Assembly: GCA_016401345.1 (NCBI GenBank) | Contig: JAEACG010000004.1 | Coordinates: 124,001-188,000, forward strand | Length of the DNA stretch: 64,000 nt | Reading direction: 5' to 3' | DNA from: Fictibacillus nanhaiensis | Lineage (GTDB): Bacteria; Bacillota; Bacilli; Bacillales; Fictibacillaceae | Shown: piece by piece, positions 7,419 to 14,160 of the stretch | Numbering within the stretch: the stretch's first letter is position 1 | Layout: each line of letters begins with the position of its first letter | Program-made: the position numbers and the translations under genes | The notes under the pieces: model-generated | What the model was told of the DNA's origin: nothing | Database searches by the model: none | Seen by the model: the letters and a program-made list of their open reading frames with translations, nothing else

Positions 7419-9038
7419 ATGATTACGGTAACTAACGTTGGTCTTCGCTACGGCGACCGCAAGCTGTTTGAAGACGTTAATATAAAGTTTACACCAGGAA
7501 ACTGCTACGGTTTAATTGGTGCGAACGGTGCGGGTAAATCTACATTCTTAAAAATTCTTTCTGGTGAGATCGAAGCACAAACAGGTGACGTTCACATGAC
7601 GCCAGGCGAACGTCTCGCTGTATTGAAGCAGAACCATTTTGAGTATGAAGATCAAGAGGTTATGCAAACGGTAATTATGGGTCACGCACGTCTTTATGAA
7701 GTGATGCAAGAGAAAGACGCGATCTATATGAAAGCTGACTTCTCAGACGAAGATGGAATTCGTGCAGCTGAACTTGAAGGTGAGTTTGCCGAACTGAACG
7801 GTTGGGAAGCTGAATCAGAAGCAGCGATCCTTCTAAAAGGTCTTGGTATTAAAGAAGATCTTCACACAAAGAAACTAGCTGAACTAACAGGTTCTGAAAA
7901 AGTAAAAGTATTGCTTGCACAAGCTCTTTTCGGTAAGCCGGATGTTCTACTTCTGGATGAGCCGACGAACAACTTAGACCTTCAAGCAATCCAATGGCTA
8001 GAAGATTTCTTGATCAATTTTGAAAACACAGTCATCGTTGTATCCCATGACCGTCACTTCTTAAACAAAGTATGTACGCACATGGCTGACCTTGATTTTG
8101 GAAAGATCCAGATCTATGTGGGTAACTATGATTTCTGGTATGAGTCTTCTCAATTAGCGCTTCGTATGGCACAAGATCAAAACAAGAAAAAAGAAGAAAA
8201 AATCAAAGAACTTCAAGCTTTCGTTGCGCGATTTAGTGCGAACGCATCTAAATCAAAACAAGCGACTTCACGTAAGAAGTTATTAGATAAAATCTCTTTA
8301 GATGATATCCGACCTTCTTCTCGTAAATATCCGTATGTGAACTTTGGCATCAACCGTGAGATCGGAAATGATCTTCTTCGTGTTGAAGGTTTAACAAAAA
8401 CGATCGACGGCGTAAAAGTACTTGATAACGTGAGCTTTATCATGAACAAAGACGACAAGATTGCTTTTGTAGGTAAAGAAGAGATCGCCATCACAACTCT
8501 ATTTAAAATTTTAATGGGTGAGATGGAAGCGGACAGCGGAACATACAAATGGGGTGTAACAACGTCTCAAGCGTATTTCCCGCGTGATAACTCGAAGTAC
8601 TTTGCTGGCAGCGAGCAGACTCTTGTTGACTGGCTTCGTCAATATTCTCCTGAAGATCAAACGGAAAGCTTCCTTCGCGGATTCTTAGGACGTATGCTCT
8701 TCTCAGGTGAAGAAGTAATGAAAAAGCCGTCTGTATTATCTGGAGGAGAGAAAGTACGTTGTATGCTTTCTAAGATGATGCTAAGCGGATCAAATGTATT
8801 GATCATGGATGATCCTACGAACCACTTGGATCTAGAATCAATCACAGCATTGAACAACGGATTAATCGGCTACAAAGGTGCATTGATGTTCACATCACAT
8901 GACCATCAGTTCGTTGAAACGATCGCGAACCGTATCATTGAAATCACGCCTAAAGGAATTCTTGATAAGCAAATGTCTTATGATGAGTACTTGGCGAATG
9001 ATGAATTGAAGAAGCAGCGCCAATTGATGTATCAATAA
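7419..9038 (+). CDS. ykpA: ABC-F family ATP-binding protein YkpA
   Basis: A 539-residue soluble twin-ATPase of the ABC-F group (YkpA/YbiT type), which act on ribosomes rather than as membrane transporters. The first domain has Walker A GANGAGKST (about residue 34), a signature-like LTGSEKVKVLLAQAL and Walker B VLLLDEPTNNLDL. A basic linker at about residues 245-300 matches the ABC-F interdomain linker. In the second domain the P-loop reads VGKEEIAITT, lacking the usual GK(S/T), and the Walker B Glu is replaced in VLIMDDPTNHLDL. The signature LSGGEKVRCML is intact. It starts with a GGAGAG site and is transcribed alone, ending in a terminator. Confidence 0.93.
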   Translation: MITVTNVGLRYGDRKLFEDVNIKFTPGNCYGLIGANGAGKSTFLKILSGEIEAQTGDVHMTPGERLAVLKQNHFEYEDQEVMQTVIMGHARLYEVMQEKDAIYMKADFSDEDGIRAAELEGEFAELNGWEAESEAAILLKGLGIKEDLHTKKLAELTGSEKVKVLLAQALFGKPDVLLLDEPTNNLDLQAIQWLEDFLINFENTVIVVSHDRHFLNKVCTHMADLDFGKIQIYVGNYDFWYESSQLALRMAQDQNKKKEEKIKELQAFVARFSANASKSKQATSRKKLLDKISLDDIRPSSRKYPYVNFGINREIGNDLLRVEGLTKTIDGVKVLDNVSFIMNKDDKIAFVGKEEIAITTLFKILMGEMEADSGTYKWGVTTSQAYFPRDNSKYFAGSEQTLVDWLRQYSPEDQTESFLRGFLGRMLFSGEEVMKKPSVLSGGEKVRCMLSKMMLSGSNVLIMDDPTNHLDLESITALNNGLIGYKGALMFTSHDHQFVETIANRIIEITPKGILDKQMSYDEYLANDELKKQRQLMYQ

Positions 9039-9048
9039 AACAACGAAG

Positions 9049-9087
9049 GAGTGTTAAGTCTGATCGTAGATTTAGCACTCTTTTTTT
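9049..9087 (+). terminator. rho-independent terminator after ykpA
   Basis: GAGTGTTAAGTCT pairs with AGATTTAGCACTC (two G-U pairs) and is followed by eight T. Confidence 0.88.
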
Positions 9088-9120
9088 GTTTGGCTATTTG
9101 TTTAAAAAAAGTGAGGAGAA

Positions 9121-9447
9121 ATGATGGAACCATTTACTGAGAAGGTCATTAAAGTCATCAAAAGCATACCGAAGGGACAAGTCATGACTTACGGACAGAT
9201 TGCCGGTGTAGCTGGAAATCCGCGAAGTGCTAGACAGGTCGTGCGTATCCTTCACTCTTTGAGTAAGAAGCATGATCTGCCTTGGCACCGGGTAATTAAT
9301 GCAAAAGGAGAGATCGGCATTCAAGATGAGGAATTGTTTTTTACGCAAAAGTCACTTCTAGAGAGTGAAGGCGTGCAATTTAAAGGGAAAAACAGAATGA
9401 ACATCGAAGCATACAGGTATTCGCCAGATTGCGAGGATTATATTTAA
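9121..9447 (+). CDS. alkyltransferase-like protein (MGMT family without active Cys)
   Basis: A 108-residue protein with the O6-alkylguanine-DNA alkyltransferase C-terminal fold, including the helix-turn-helix region MTYGQIAGVAGNPRSARQVV. The active-site motif PCHRV is PWHRV here (about residue 58), so Trp replaces the acceptor Cys. This defines alkyltransferase-like (ATL) proteins, which bind O6-alkylguanine and flag it for nucleotide excision repair rather than removing the alkyl group. uvrB and uvrA lie 5 kb downstream. GAGGAG precedes two adjacent ATG codons (9121, 9124), and the true start could be either. A small acetyltransferase gene follows. Confidence 0.88.
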   Translation: MMEPFTEKVIKVIKSIPKGQVMTYGQIAGVAGNPRSARQVVRILHSLSKKHDLPWHRVINAKGEIGIQDEELFFTQKSLLESEGVQFKGKNRMNIEAYRYSPDCEDYI

Positions 9448-9472
9448 TTAGCATTTACAGGGAGAAATGAGT

Positions 9473-9976
9473 ATGCAGATCAAACAGCATCCGGTAATAA
9501 AAGTAGCAGAGTTAAGGGATAAAGAAACGATCCATAATCTTATGCAGTTTTATTTTTATGATTTCTCAGAGTTTATCGACATTTACGTCAATGACAATGG
9601 AGTTTTTGGTCAGTATGCTTATTTAGATAACTATTGGCAAGAAAGTCGTCGCTTCCCTTATCTGATCGAATGGGAAGGAAAGGTAGCAGGATTTGTATTA
9701 GTAAGTGAAGTACAAGAGGAGAACAATCAACACTGGTCGATCTCAGAATTTTTTATCATGAAAAAATTCAGGCTTAGTGGTTTGGGCAAACTTGCTGCTT
9801 ATCAGGTATTTGAAAAACATAAAGGAGATTGGCAAGTTTCTCAAATAGAAGCGAACAAACATGCACAAACATTTTGGAGAAAAGTGATCGGTGAATACAC
9901 GAGTGAGCAGTATAAAGAGCGTAATGAAGAGAGACGAGTCATCCAATCGTTCTGCAATAAAATAATCAAGAAGTGA
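9473..9976 (+). CDS. GNAT family N-acetyltransferase
   Basis: A 167-residue acetyltransferase of the GNAT fold. The acetyl-CoA binding region is EFFIMKKFRLSGLGKLAAYQ (about residues 90-109), close to the R/QxxGxG/A pattern, followed by an Asn- and Trp-containing strand, NKHAQTFWRKV. The start at 9473 is preferred because GGAG is 8 bases upstream, whereas the ATG at 9467 would leave only 2 bases. The substrate cannot be predicted. It probably shares a transcript with the ATL gene (about 25 bases between them) and ends at a terminator. Confidence 0.8.
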   Translation: MQIKQHPVIKVAELRDKETIHNLMQFYFYDFSEFIDIYVNDNGVFGQYAYLDNYWQESRRFPYLIEWEGKVAGFVLVSEVQEENNQHWSISEFFIMKKFRLSGLGKLAAYQVFEKHKGDWQVSQIEANKHAQTFWRKVIGEYTSEQYKERNEERRVIQSFCNKIIKK

Positions 9977-9979
9977 CGT

Positions 9980-10010
9980 GCGATTCTATTCAATAGAATT
10001 GCTTTTTTTA
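9980..10010 (+). terminator. rho-independent terminator after GNAT gene
   Basis: GCGATTCTATT pairs with AATAGAATTGC around a one-to-three-base loop, followed by seven T. Confidence 0.82.
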
Positions 10011-10030
10011 TTGTGATAAACCGATAGAAA

Positions 10031-10055
10031 GTTTGACTTTTTTTTAATAGGGCAA
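10031..10055 (+). promoter_or_regulatory. weak sigma-B-like promoter of DUF2254 gene
   Basis: GTTTGA and GGGCAA are separated by 13 bases, resembling the general-stress consensus GTTTAA-N12-14-GGGTAT at 5 and 4 of 6 positions. This is tentative. Confidence 0.25.
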
Positions 10056-10128
10056 AATAGGGTAGGAGCTACTTGTATCTGGAGTGTTCCCAAATAACTG
10101 TTGTTTTTACTTCTGAGGGGATGTACAC

Positions 10129-11505
10129 ATGTTTAGATTGAACCTGTTAGATAATTATTTAAAGAAATATACAAAAATGTCGGAGAGGGAACTATCACAT
10201 ACGGTGCAATCAAATATGTGGTTTACTCCCGTGCTCTACATGATATTTTCTGCACTATTAGTGACGGCCACATTAACAACTGATCTAAAGTACGATTTAG
10301 GAGATCAAATGCGTCCGTTTTTTGCAGTCGATTATGATCTTACAAGAAATCTAGTAGGAACGCTTACCGCTGCAACTCTAACTTTGACCACTTTCACGTT
10401 TAACTTGATCTTAGTTGTGTTTACGACGTTTTCTGGACAGTTTTCTCCTCGTATGTTGAAAAACTTTATAGCTAGTAAATCAACTCAGCGTGTTTTAGGT
10501 ATATTTACCTCAAGTTTTATTTATATGTTGTTGAGTTTTTTATTTTTGAACAAAAGAATGGCCGAATATTATTTTGCTGTTCCTTTAGCGGCAGCTATTA
10601 TTGCTGCATTTTCAATGGGAACATTTATCTTTTTTATCAATCATGCTGTTGCTTGGCTTCAAGTGAATCAGATGACCTATGACATGAAGAATGAAGCGTT
10701 GTACATCGTAAAGAGTACATTAGAGGACGAAGTCGATCCTTATAAAGTGGATGATTTAACTACGGTAAACAGTGAGATATGTGATGAAAGCGGCAATACG
10801 ATCTCAGCGCGCAAATCGGGATTTATCCAACTGGTGGATTTCATTTCTATTATGAAAGAAGCTGAACGAGATGATATTGTCATACGATTGGAGTATGCGA
10901 TCGGAAGCTATGTGTATGCTACAACGCCATTTATCACCTATTGGAAAAAAGGTGAGAATGAAGTGGATGAACAAAAATATTTAGCGCTCATCAGTATTGG
11001 AAGAAGGCAAACAGAAGTTCAAGATATCGAATTTAGTATTAATAAACTTGTGGAAGTTGCGATTAGATCGCTTGGAAATAATGATCCAAAAACAGCGATT
11101 AACTCCATCTATCAACTAGGTGAAGTTCTTACTACGATTTCACGTGGATCCATTTTTTCAAAGTATTTGGTAGATAAACAAAATAATCTGCGCGTCGTTT
11201 TACAAGAACGAGATTTTAGCCATTATTTATATAATGCTTTTGGATATATTCGCCACTATGCAAAAGATAATGTGATAGTATGTACGGAAATACTGAAGGT
11301 TCTTGATCTGATGGCAAAATCTCTAAATAAGCGTGATTATAATGCAGTCTGGGAATTCGGGATTTTAACCGCAAGCGGGTTAGAAAATCAATTCTTATTT
11401 GCTTTAGATTATCAACAATTTCATCGAGCGCTGCAGAATCTTTCCGTGACGACAAATCATGAAAAAGAGTATGAGGATTTCTTATTTAAAAGTAAACAAC
11501 CGTAG
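10129..11505 (+). CDS. DUF2254 family membrane protein
   Basis: A 458-residue protein with four predicted N-terminal membrane segments (about residues 28-50, 80-105, 118-140 and 147-175), followed by a soluble C-terminal half of about 280 residues. The stretch TLTAATLTLTTFTFNLILVV followed by FTTFSGQFSPRML is characteristic of DUF2254. Function is unknown, and an envelope or ion-related role would be speculation. GAGGGG lies 9 bases before the ATG. The gene is monocistronic and converges on the kinase gene, sharing a bidirectional terminator. Confidence 0.8.
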   Translation: MFRLNLLDNYLKKYTKMSERELSHTVQSNMWFTPVLYMIFSALLVTATLTTDLKYDLGDQMRPFFAVDYDLTRNLVGTLTAATLTLTTFTFNLILVVFTTFSGQFSPRMLKNFIASKSTQRVLGIFTSSFIYMLLSFLFLNKRMAEYYFAVPLAAAIIAAFSMGTFIFFINHAVAWLQVNQMTYDMKNEALYIVKSTLEDEVDPYKVDDLTTVNSEICDESGNTISARKSGFIQLVDFISIMKEAERDDIVIRLEYAIGSYVYATTPFITYWKKGENEVDEQKYLALISIGRRQTEVQDIEFSINKLVEVAIRSLGNNDPKTAINSIYQLGEVLTTISRGSIFSKYLVDKQNNLRVVLQERDFSHYLYNAFGYIRHYAKDNVIVCTEILKVLDLMAKSLNKRDYNAVWEFGILTASGLENQFLFALDYQQFHRALQNLSVTTNHEKEYEDFLFKSKQP

Positions 11506-11525
11506 ATGCAGCTATAGAATATGAA

Positions 11526-11555
11526 AAAGCCCGGTTTAAGTACCGAGCTTTTTTA
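11526..11555. terminator. bidirectional terminator between DUF2254 and kinase genes
   Basis: AAAGCCCGGT and ACCGAGCTTT form the stem, with A-rich and T-rich flanks on the two sides, so it serves both convergent genes. Confidence 0.85.
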
Positions 11556-12353
11556 TATGGAGCGCAATGCTTTTTGAACGTCCGATGCCGAATGAAACGG
11601 CTCGTCAAGTTGAAGCATTTTTCGAAGAACATATTTAAGTGAGGATGAAATTTCTAACTCTTCTTCCCAGCTCGCCTCTTTCTTCGTTTGGGGCACGTAA
11701 GTTGAGTAAAGAAGAAACAAGGCAAAATGACCGAGAGCAAACAGGTCGCTTTCCACTTTAACAGCCCGCATCCGAAGTTTCTCCGGATGATCATGGGGCT
11801 CTTCAATCTCATGGTCCATGTCTGATAAATAACAAGCAAGTCCAAAATCAATCACGATCAGTGTTTTATTACGTTGTATGATATTTGGAATACGAAGGTC
11901 TCGATGTATGATCCCTTTCTGGTGAAAGCGTTCAGTAATAGTTAAAAGCTCTAGCAATATCGTAATCGTTTCTTTTTCGTTGAATGTTTGATTATCACGA
12001 AAAATTAGATCTTCGAATGTGTCTCCCTTGATCCATTCCATAGCGATAAAGTGACCTTGTTCATTTTGAAAGGTATTCATTAGCTTCGGTACAGGGTGTT
12101 TCTGCAGCGCTTCTAAAATTTGAGACTCTCTTTGGAAAGAAAGAAGACCTGTTGTGGTCTTTGCTTTAGTGTTCCGAAGCTGTTTTAGTACGATAATCTC
12201 ATCTGTATGCGTATCAAGTGCTAGGTACGTAATACCGTAACTACCCATTCCTAGAACTTCTTGAATAAGATATTGATTATGAACAAGGTTTCTAGCTTTA
12301 ATAGGTCTGTCCCAAAACGTTCTTTGCATACCTTTCCATAGTTCAGCTATCAT
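11553..12353 (-). CDS. Ser/Thr protein kinase, Hanks type (YbdM-like)
   Basis: A 266-residue soluble eukaryotic-type kinase consisting almost only of the catalytic domain. Visible motifs are the glycine loop LGMGSYGITYLA (about residue 34), the ATP-anchoring Lys in IIVLKQL, the alpha-C Glu in FQRESQIL, the catalytic loop HRDLRIPN (about residue 150) and VIDFGLACYL. The HRDLK lysine is Arg, as I recall for B. subtilis YbdM-type kinases. There are no transmembrane or PASTA regions, unlike PrkC. It follows a tiny basic protein gene by 21 bases, so both are probably one transcript. The start codon lacks a clear ribosome site. The substrate is unknown. Confidence 0.85.
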   Translation of the reverse strand: MIAELWKGMQRTFWDRPIKARNLVHNQYLIQEVLGMGSYGITYLALDTHTDEIIVLKQLRNTKAKTTTGLLSFQRESQILEALQKHPVPKLMNTFQNEQGHFIAMEWIKGDTFEDLIFRDNQTFNEKETITILLELLTITERFHQKGIIHRDLRIPNIIQRNKTLIVIDFGLACYLSDMDHEIEEPHDHPEKLRMRAVKVESDLFALGHFALFLLYSTYVPQTKKEASWEEELEISSSLKYVLRKMLQLDEPFHSASDVQKALRSI

Positions 12354-12374
12354 GTTGTTTGAATGCTACTCAGA

Positions 12375-12560
12375 TCAGGAGCTAAAGAAGCTGCTTCTCT
12401 TTTTCTTTTTATAATGCTTGTGTCCATATCCACCATAATGCTTCTTGCCAAAATCACTGCTGCTGTATTTCTTGTAGCTTTTCTTATATTTGTAGCCTGA
12501 GCTGCTGTACCTTTTATGGCTGCTTTGACCTAATAGTGATTTTAATAGTTTCTTTAACAT
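12375..12560 (-). CDS. small Lys/Tyr/Ser-rich basic protein
   Basis: A 61-residue protein made almost entirely of Lys, Ser, Tyr, Gly and His, with repeats such as KYKKSYKKYSSSDFGKKHYG. I do not recognise a family. It is likely real: AAAGGAGATGATT sits at ideal distance before the ATG, and it directly precedes the kinase gene on the same strand. Its Ser/Tyr-rich tail makes it a candidate substrate or nucleic-acid-binding partner of the kinase, which is pure inference. Confidence 0.65.
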   Translation of the reverse strand: MLKKLLKSLLGQSSHKRYSSSGYKYKKSYKKYSSSDFGKKHYGGYGHKHYKKKKRSSFFSS

Positions 12561-12658
12561 GAAAAATCATCTCCTTTGAAGATCCTTGTTAATCATATTC
12601 GTCCTTTTCAAGCATTATCCTAATGTACGTACTTTTAAACAAAAAGTTTCAAAGAGAA

Positions 12659-12690
12659 GGGGTCTGACCCCAAACAATTTATTTCCCGCA
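12659..12690 (+). repeat. REP-like palindromic element, copy 1
   Basis: GGGGTCTGACCCC (12659-12671) is followed by the family tail AAACAATTTATTTCCC. The same head occurs at 13991, 53081, 55306 and 58266. Confidence 0.85.
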
Positions 12691-12716
12691 ACAATTTCCT
12701 TGTTTTTGTCTAGTGA

Positions 12717-12740
12717 GTTTTGTTAAATTTAGAGAGGTAT
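12717..12740 (+). promoter_or_regulatory. candidate sigma-B promoter of csbA
   Basis: GTTTTG and AGGTAT are separated by 12 bases, matching 4 and 5 of 6 positions of GTTTAA-N12-14-GGGTAT. CsbA of B. subtilis is a sigma-B-controlled gene, which favours this reading. A TATAAT at 12738-12743 also overlaps, without a good -35 element. Confidence 0.4.
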
Positions 12741-12799
12741 AATAGAACGTTTACAAAAGTTATGTTTTTTGGTGTTCAAGGAGAGGGGTTCTTCGTTTC

Positions 12800-13030
12800 A
12801 TGTTGGAGTATATTGTCGCAGCTTTATTGCCGTTTGGTCTACAGCTGCTATTTAATAGAGTGTTGTTTACTAAGTACTTACCTTTGGCGATTACTGTTGT
12901 TATCTTAATTTTTGGTTTTGATGGCTTGAATCAACCGTTGCCTCTCCAAATCGTTGCCGTAATTTCTACGATTATAGGCTTCTTACTGGGACTTAAAATT
13001 TATAACAAACAAAAAAGAAAAGTAAGATAA
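12800..13030 (+). CDS. csbA: CsbA-like small membrane protein (DUF2198)
   Basis: A 76-residue protein with two to three membrane segments (about residues 2-20, 27-45 and 50-67) and a basic tail KIYNKQKRKVR, matching the length and layout of CsbA. In B. subtilis csbA lies immediately before uvrBA, and here it lies before them with only a reversed exporter gene between. Its function is unknown beyond general-stress induction in B. subtilis. An AAGGAGAGG site lies about 12 bases before the ATG, slightly far. A terminator follows directly. Confidence 0.75.
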   Translation: MLEYIVAALLPFGLQLLFNRVLFTKYLPLAITVVILIFGFDGLNQPLPLQIVAVISTIIGFLLGLKIYNKQKRKVR

Positions 13031-13070
13031 AAAAAGACGTCACCTTTACGAGGTAGACGTCTTTCTTTTT
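13031..13070. terminator. bidirectional terminator between csbA and tauE-like gene
   Basis: AAAAGACGTCACCT pairs with AGGTAGACGTCTTT, with A and T tracts on both sides. The last codons and stop of the reversed exporter gene are part of the hairpin. Confidence 0.88.
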
Positions 13071-13918
13071 GTATGAGTGATCGTTTCTTTTAAGAAAAGT
13101 ACGAGCATGGATAGCACATATAGTGTGATGATACCTAGACCAGCCTTATCAAAATGAACGAGTTTCAGTACTACTGAGCTTAAGATCGTGATGTATAGAG
13201 CACCTAGATATTTTTGAATCTGTTCGCTGGAATAGATGGTTGTGAGCTTTGCACCTAGTTGAGTCCCGACCAACGCCCCTAAAATAAGCAGGAGGCCAAG
13301 TTTATAATCAATCTGTACACTTGATGCGTACGTTAAGAAACCAGCACTTACGATGAAAAACACACTGACTAAGCTCGTCCCAACCGCTTTTCTAGAAGGG
13401 AACTTCATTAAAGAAATGAGCATTGGAACCATTACAAATCCTCCGCCGACTCCTAATGTCGTAGAAATGAATCCTCCTGTAAATCCAATAAAGACTGCTT
13501 TTGGCCAAGAGAAATAAATCTCAGTAGTGCTTTGCGCTATATTCTTGCGTTTTGTTTGCTTATAAAGCAGGGAAAGAGCAAAGTAGGCAAGAAGAACAAT
13601 ATAAAATATTGGGATGATCGTATCGTCGTAACCCATCTTCTCTAACCATACTACAAGTGGATGAGCGACCTGTGTGGCAACGATTCCTACAATTCCTAAA
13701 ACAGCAGCAGTTTTCCATATAATATTCTTAAATCTAAGATGAGCAGCAACGCCTGAAACACTTGTCCCGATTGAGTACATAAGACTCGTCCCGATCGCTG
13801 AAAGAGGCGGGAGACCGAACAAGATTAGAACAGGTGTCAGAATAAAGCCACCACCTATTCCGAAAATGCCTGAAAAGATGCCGATGCATAAACCTAGCAG
13901 TATATAAAAAAACTCCAT
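13046..13918 (-). CDS. TauE/SafE family sulfite/anion exporter
   Basis: A 290-residue membrane protein with about eight helices and the internal duplication typical of TauE/SafE. The repeated glycine motifs are GIFSGIFGIGGGFILTPVLI (about residues 14-33) and GGFISTTLGVGGGFVMVPML (about residues 150-169). Members export sulfite, sulfoacetate or other organosulfur anions, and the substrate here is unknown. AAAGGAG lies 8 bases before the ATG. It is inserted in reverse orientation between csbA and uvrB, unlike the contiguous B. subtilis order, and the csbA plus exporter segment is flanked by two same-orientation REP-like copies. Confidence 0.9.
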   Translation of the reverse strand: MEFFYILLGLCIGIFSGIFGIGGGFILTPVLILFGLPPLSAIGTSLMYSIGTSVSGVAAHLRFKNIIWKTAAVLGIVGIVATQVAHPLVVWLEKMGYDDTIIPIFYIVLLAYFALSLLYKQTKRKNIAQSTTEIYFSWPKAVFIGFTGGFISTTLGVGGGFVMVPMLISLMKFPSRKAVGTSLVSVFFIVSAGFLTYASSVQIDYKLGLLLILGALVGTQLGAKLTTIYSSEQIQKYLGALYITILSSVVLKLVHFDKAGLGIITLYVLSMLVLFLKETITHTKRKTSTS

Positions 13919-13990
13919 TTTAAAACTCCTTTAAAGGGGACACGCCTTTTACAATTTTTTCCGAAAGCCTTGGTAATGCTAGCGGGAAAT

Positions 13991-14020
13991 GGGGTCAGAC
14001 CCCACACAATTTATTTCCCA
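13991..14020 (+). repeat. REP-like palindromic element, copy 2
   Basis: GGGGTCAGACCCC (13991-14003) is followed by ACACAATTTATTTCCC, nearly identical to the tail of copy 1. A GGGAAAT just before it also pairs with ATTTCCC of the tail, enclosing the palindrome. Confidence 0.85.
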
Positions 14021-14072
14021 ACAAGTGCCTACCTTTAAGTATAACACTTTACTTTCCTTCCAGAAACTTCTG

Positions 14073-14086
14073 CGAATATTTGTTCG
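14073..14086. promoter_or_regulatory. LexA (DinR) SOS box of uvrBA
   Basis: CGAATATTTGTTCG matches the Bacillus SOS box CGAAC-N4-GTTCG at 9 of 10 positions. It lies about 30 bp upstream of the -10 element of uvrB, a gene under LexA control in B. subtilis. Confidence 0.75.
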
Positions 14087-14114
14087 TAATTATTAGGTTT
14101 TTGGATATGGGCTG

Positions 14115-14123
14115 TGCTATAAT
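14115..14123 (+). promoter_or_regulatory. extended -10 promoter element of uvrBA
   Basis: TGCTATAAT is an extended -10 box located 37 bases before the GTG start. No good -35 element is present at the usual spacing, consistent with an extended -10 promoter. Confidence 0.6.
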
Positions 14124-14160
14124 TTGAGTAACCAGAATTTAGGAACGGAGGTTCGGTTTT

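Noticed and set aside
12661-14020. Composite transposon around csbA and the exporter
   Set aside because: The flanking GGGGTC elements are short REP-like units without a transposase, so a true transposon cannot be claimed.
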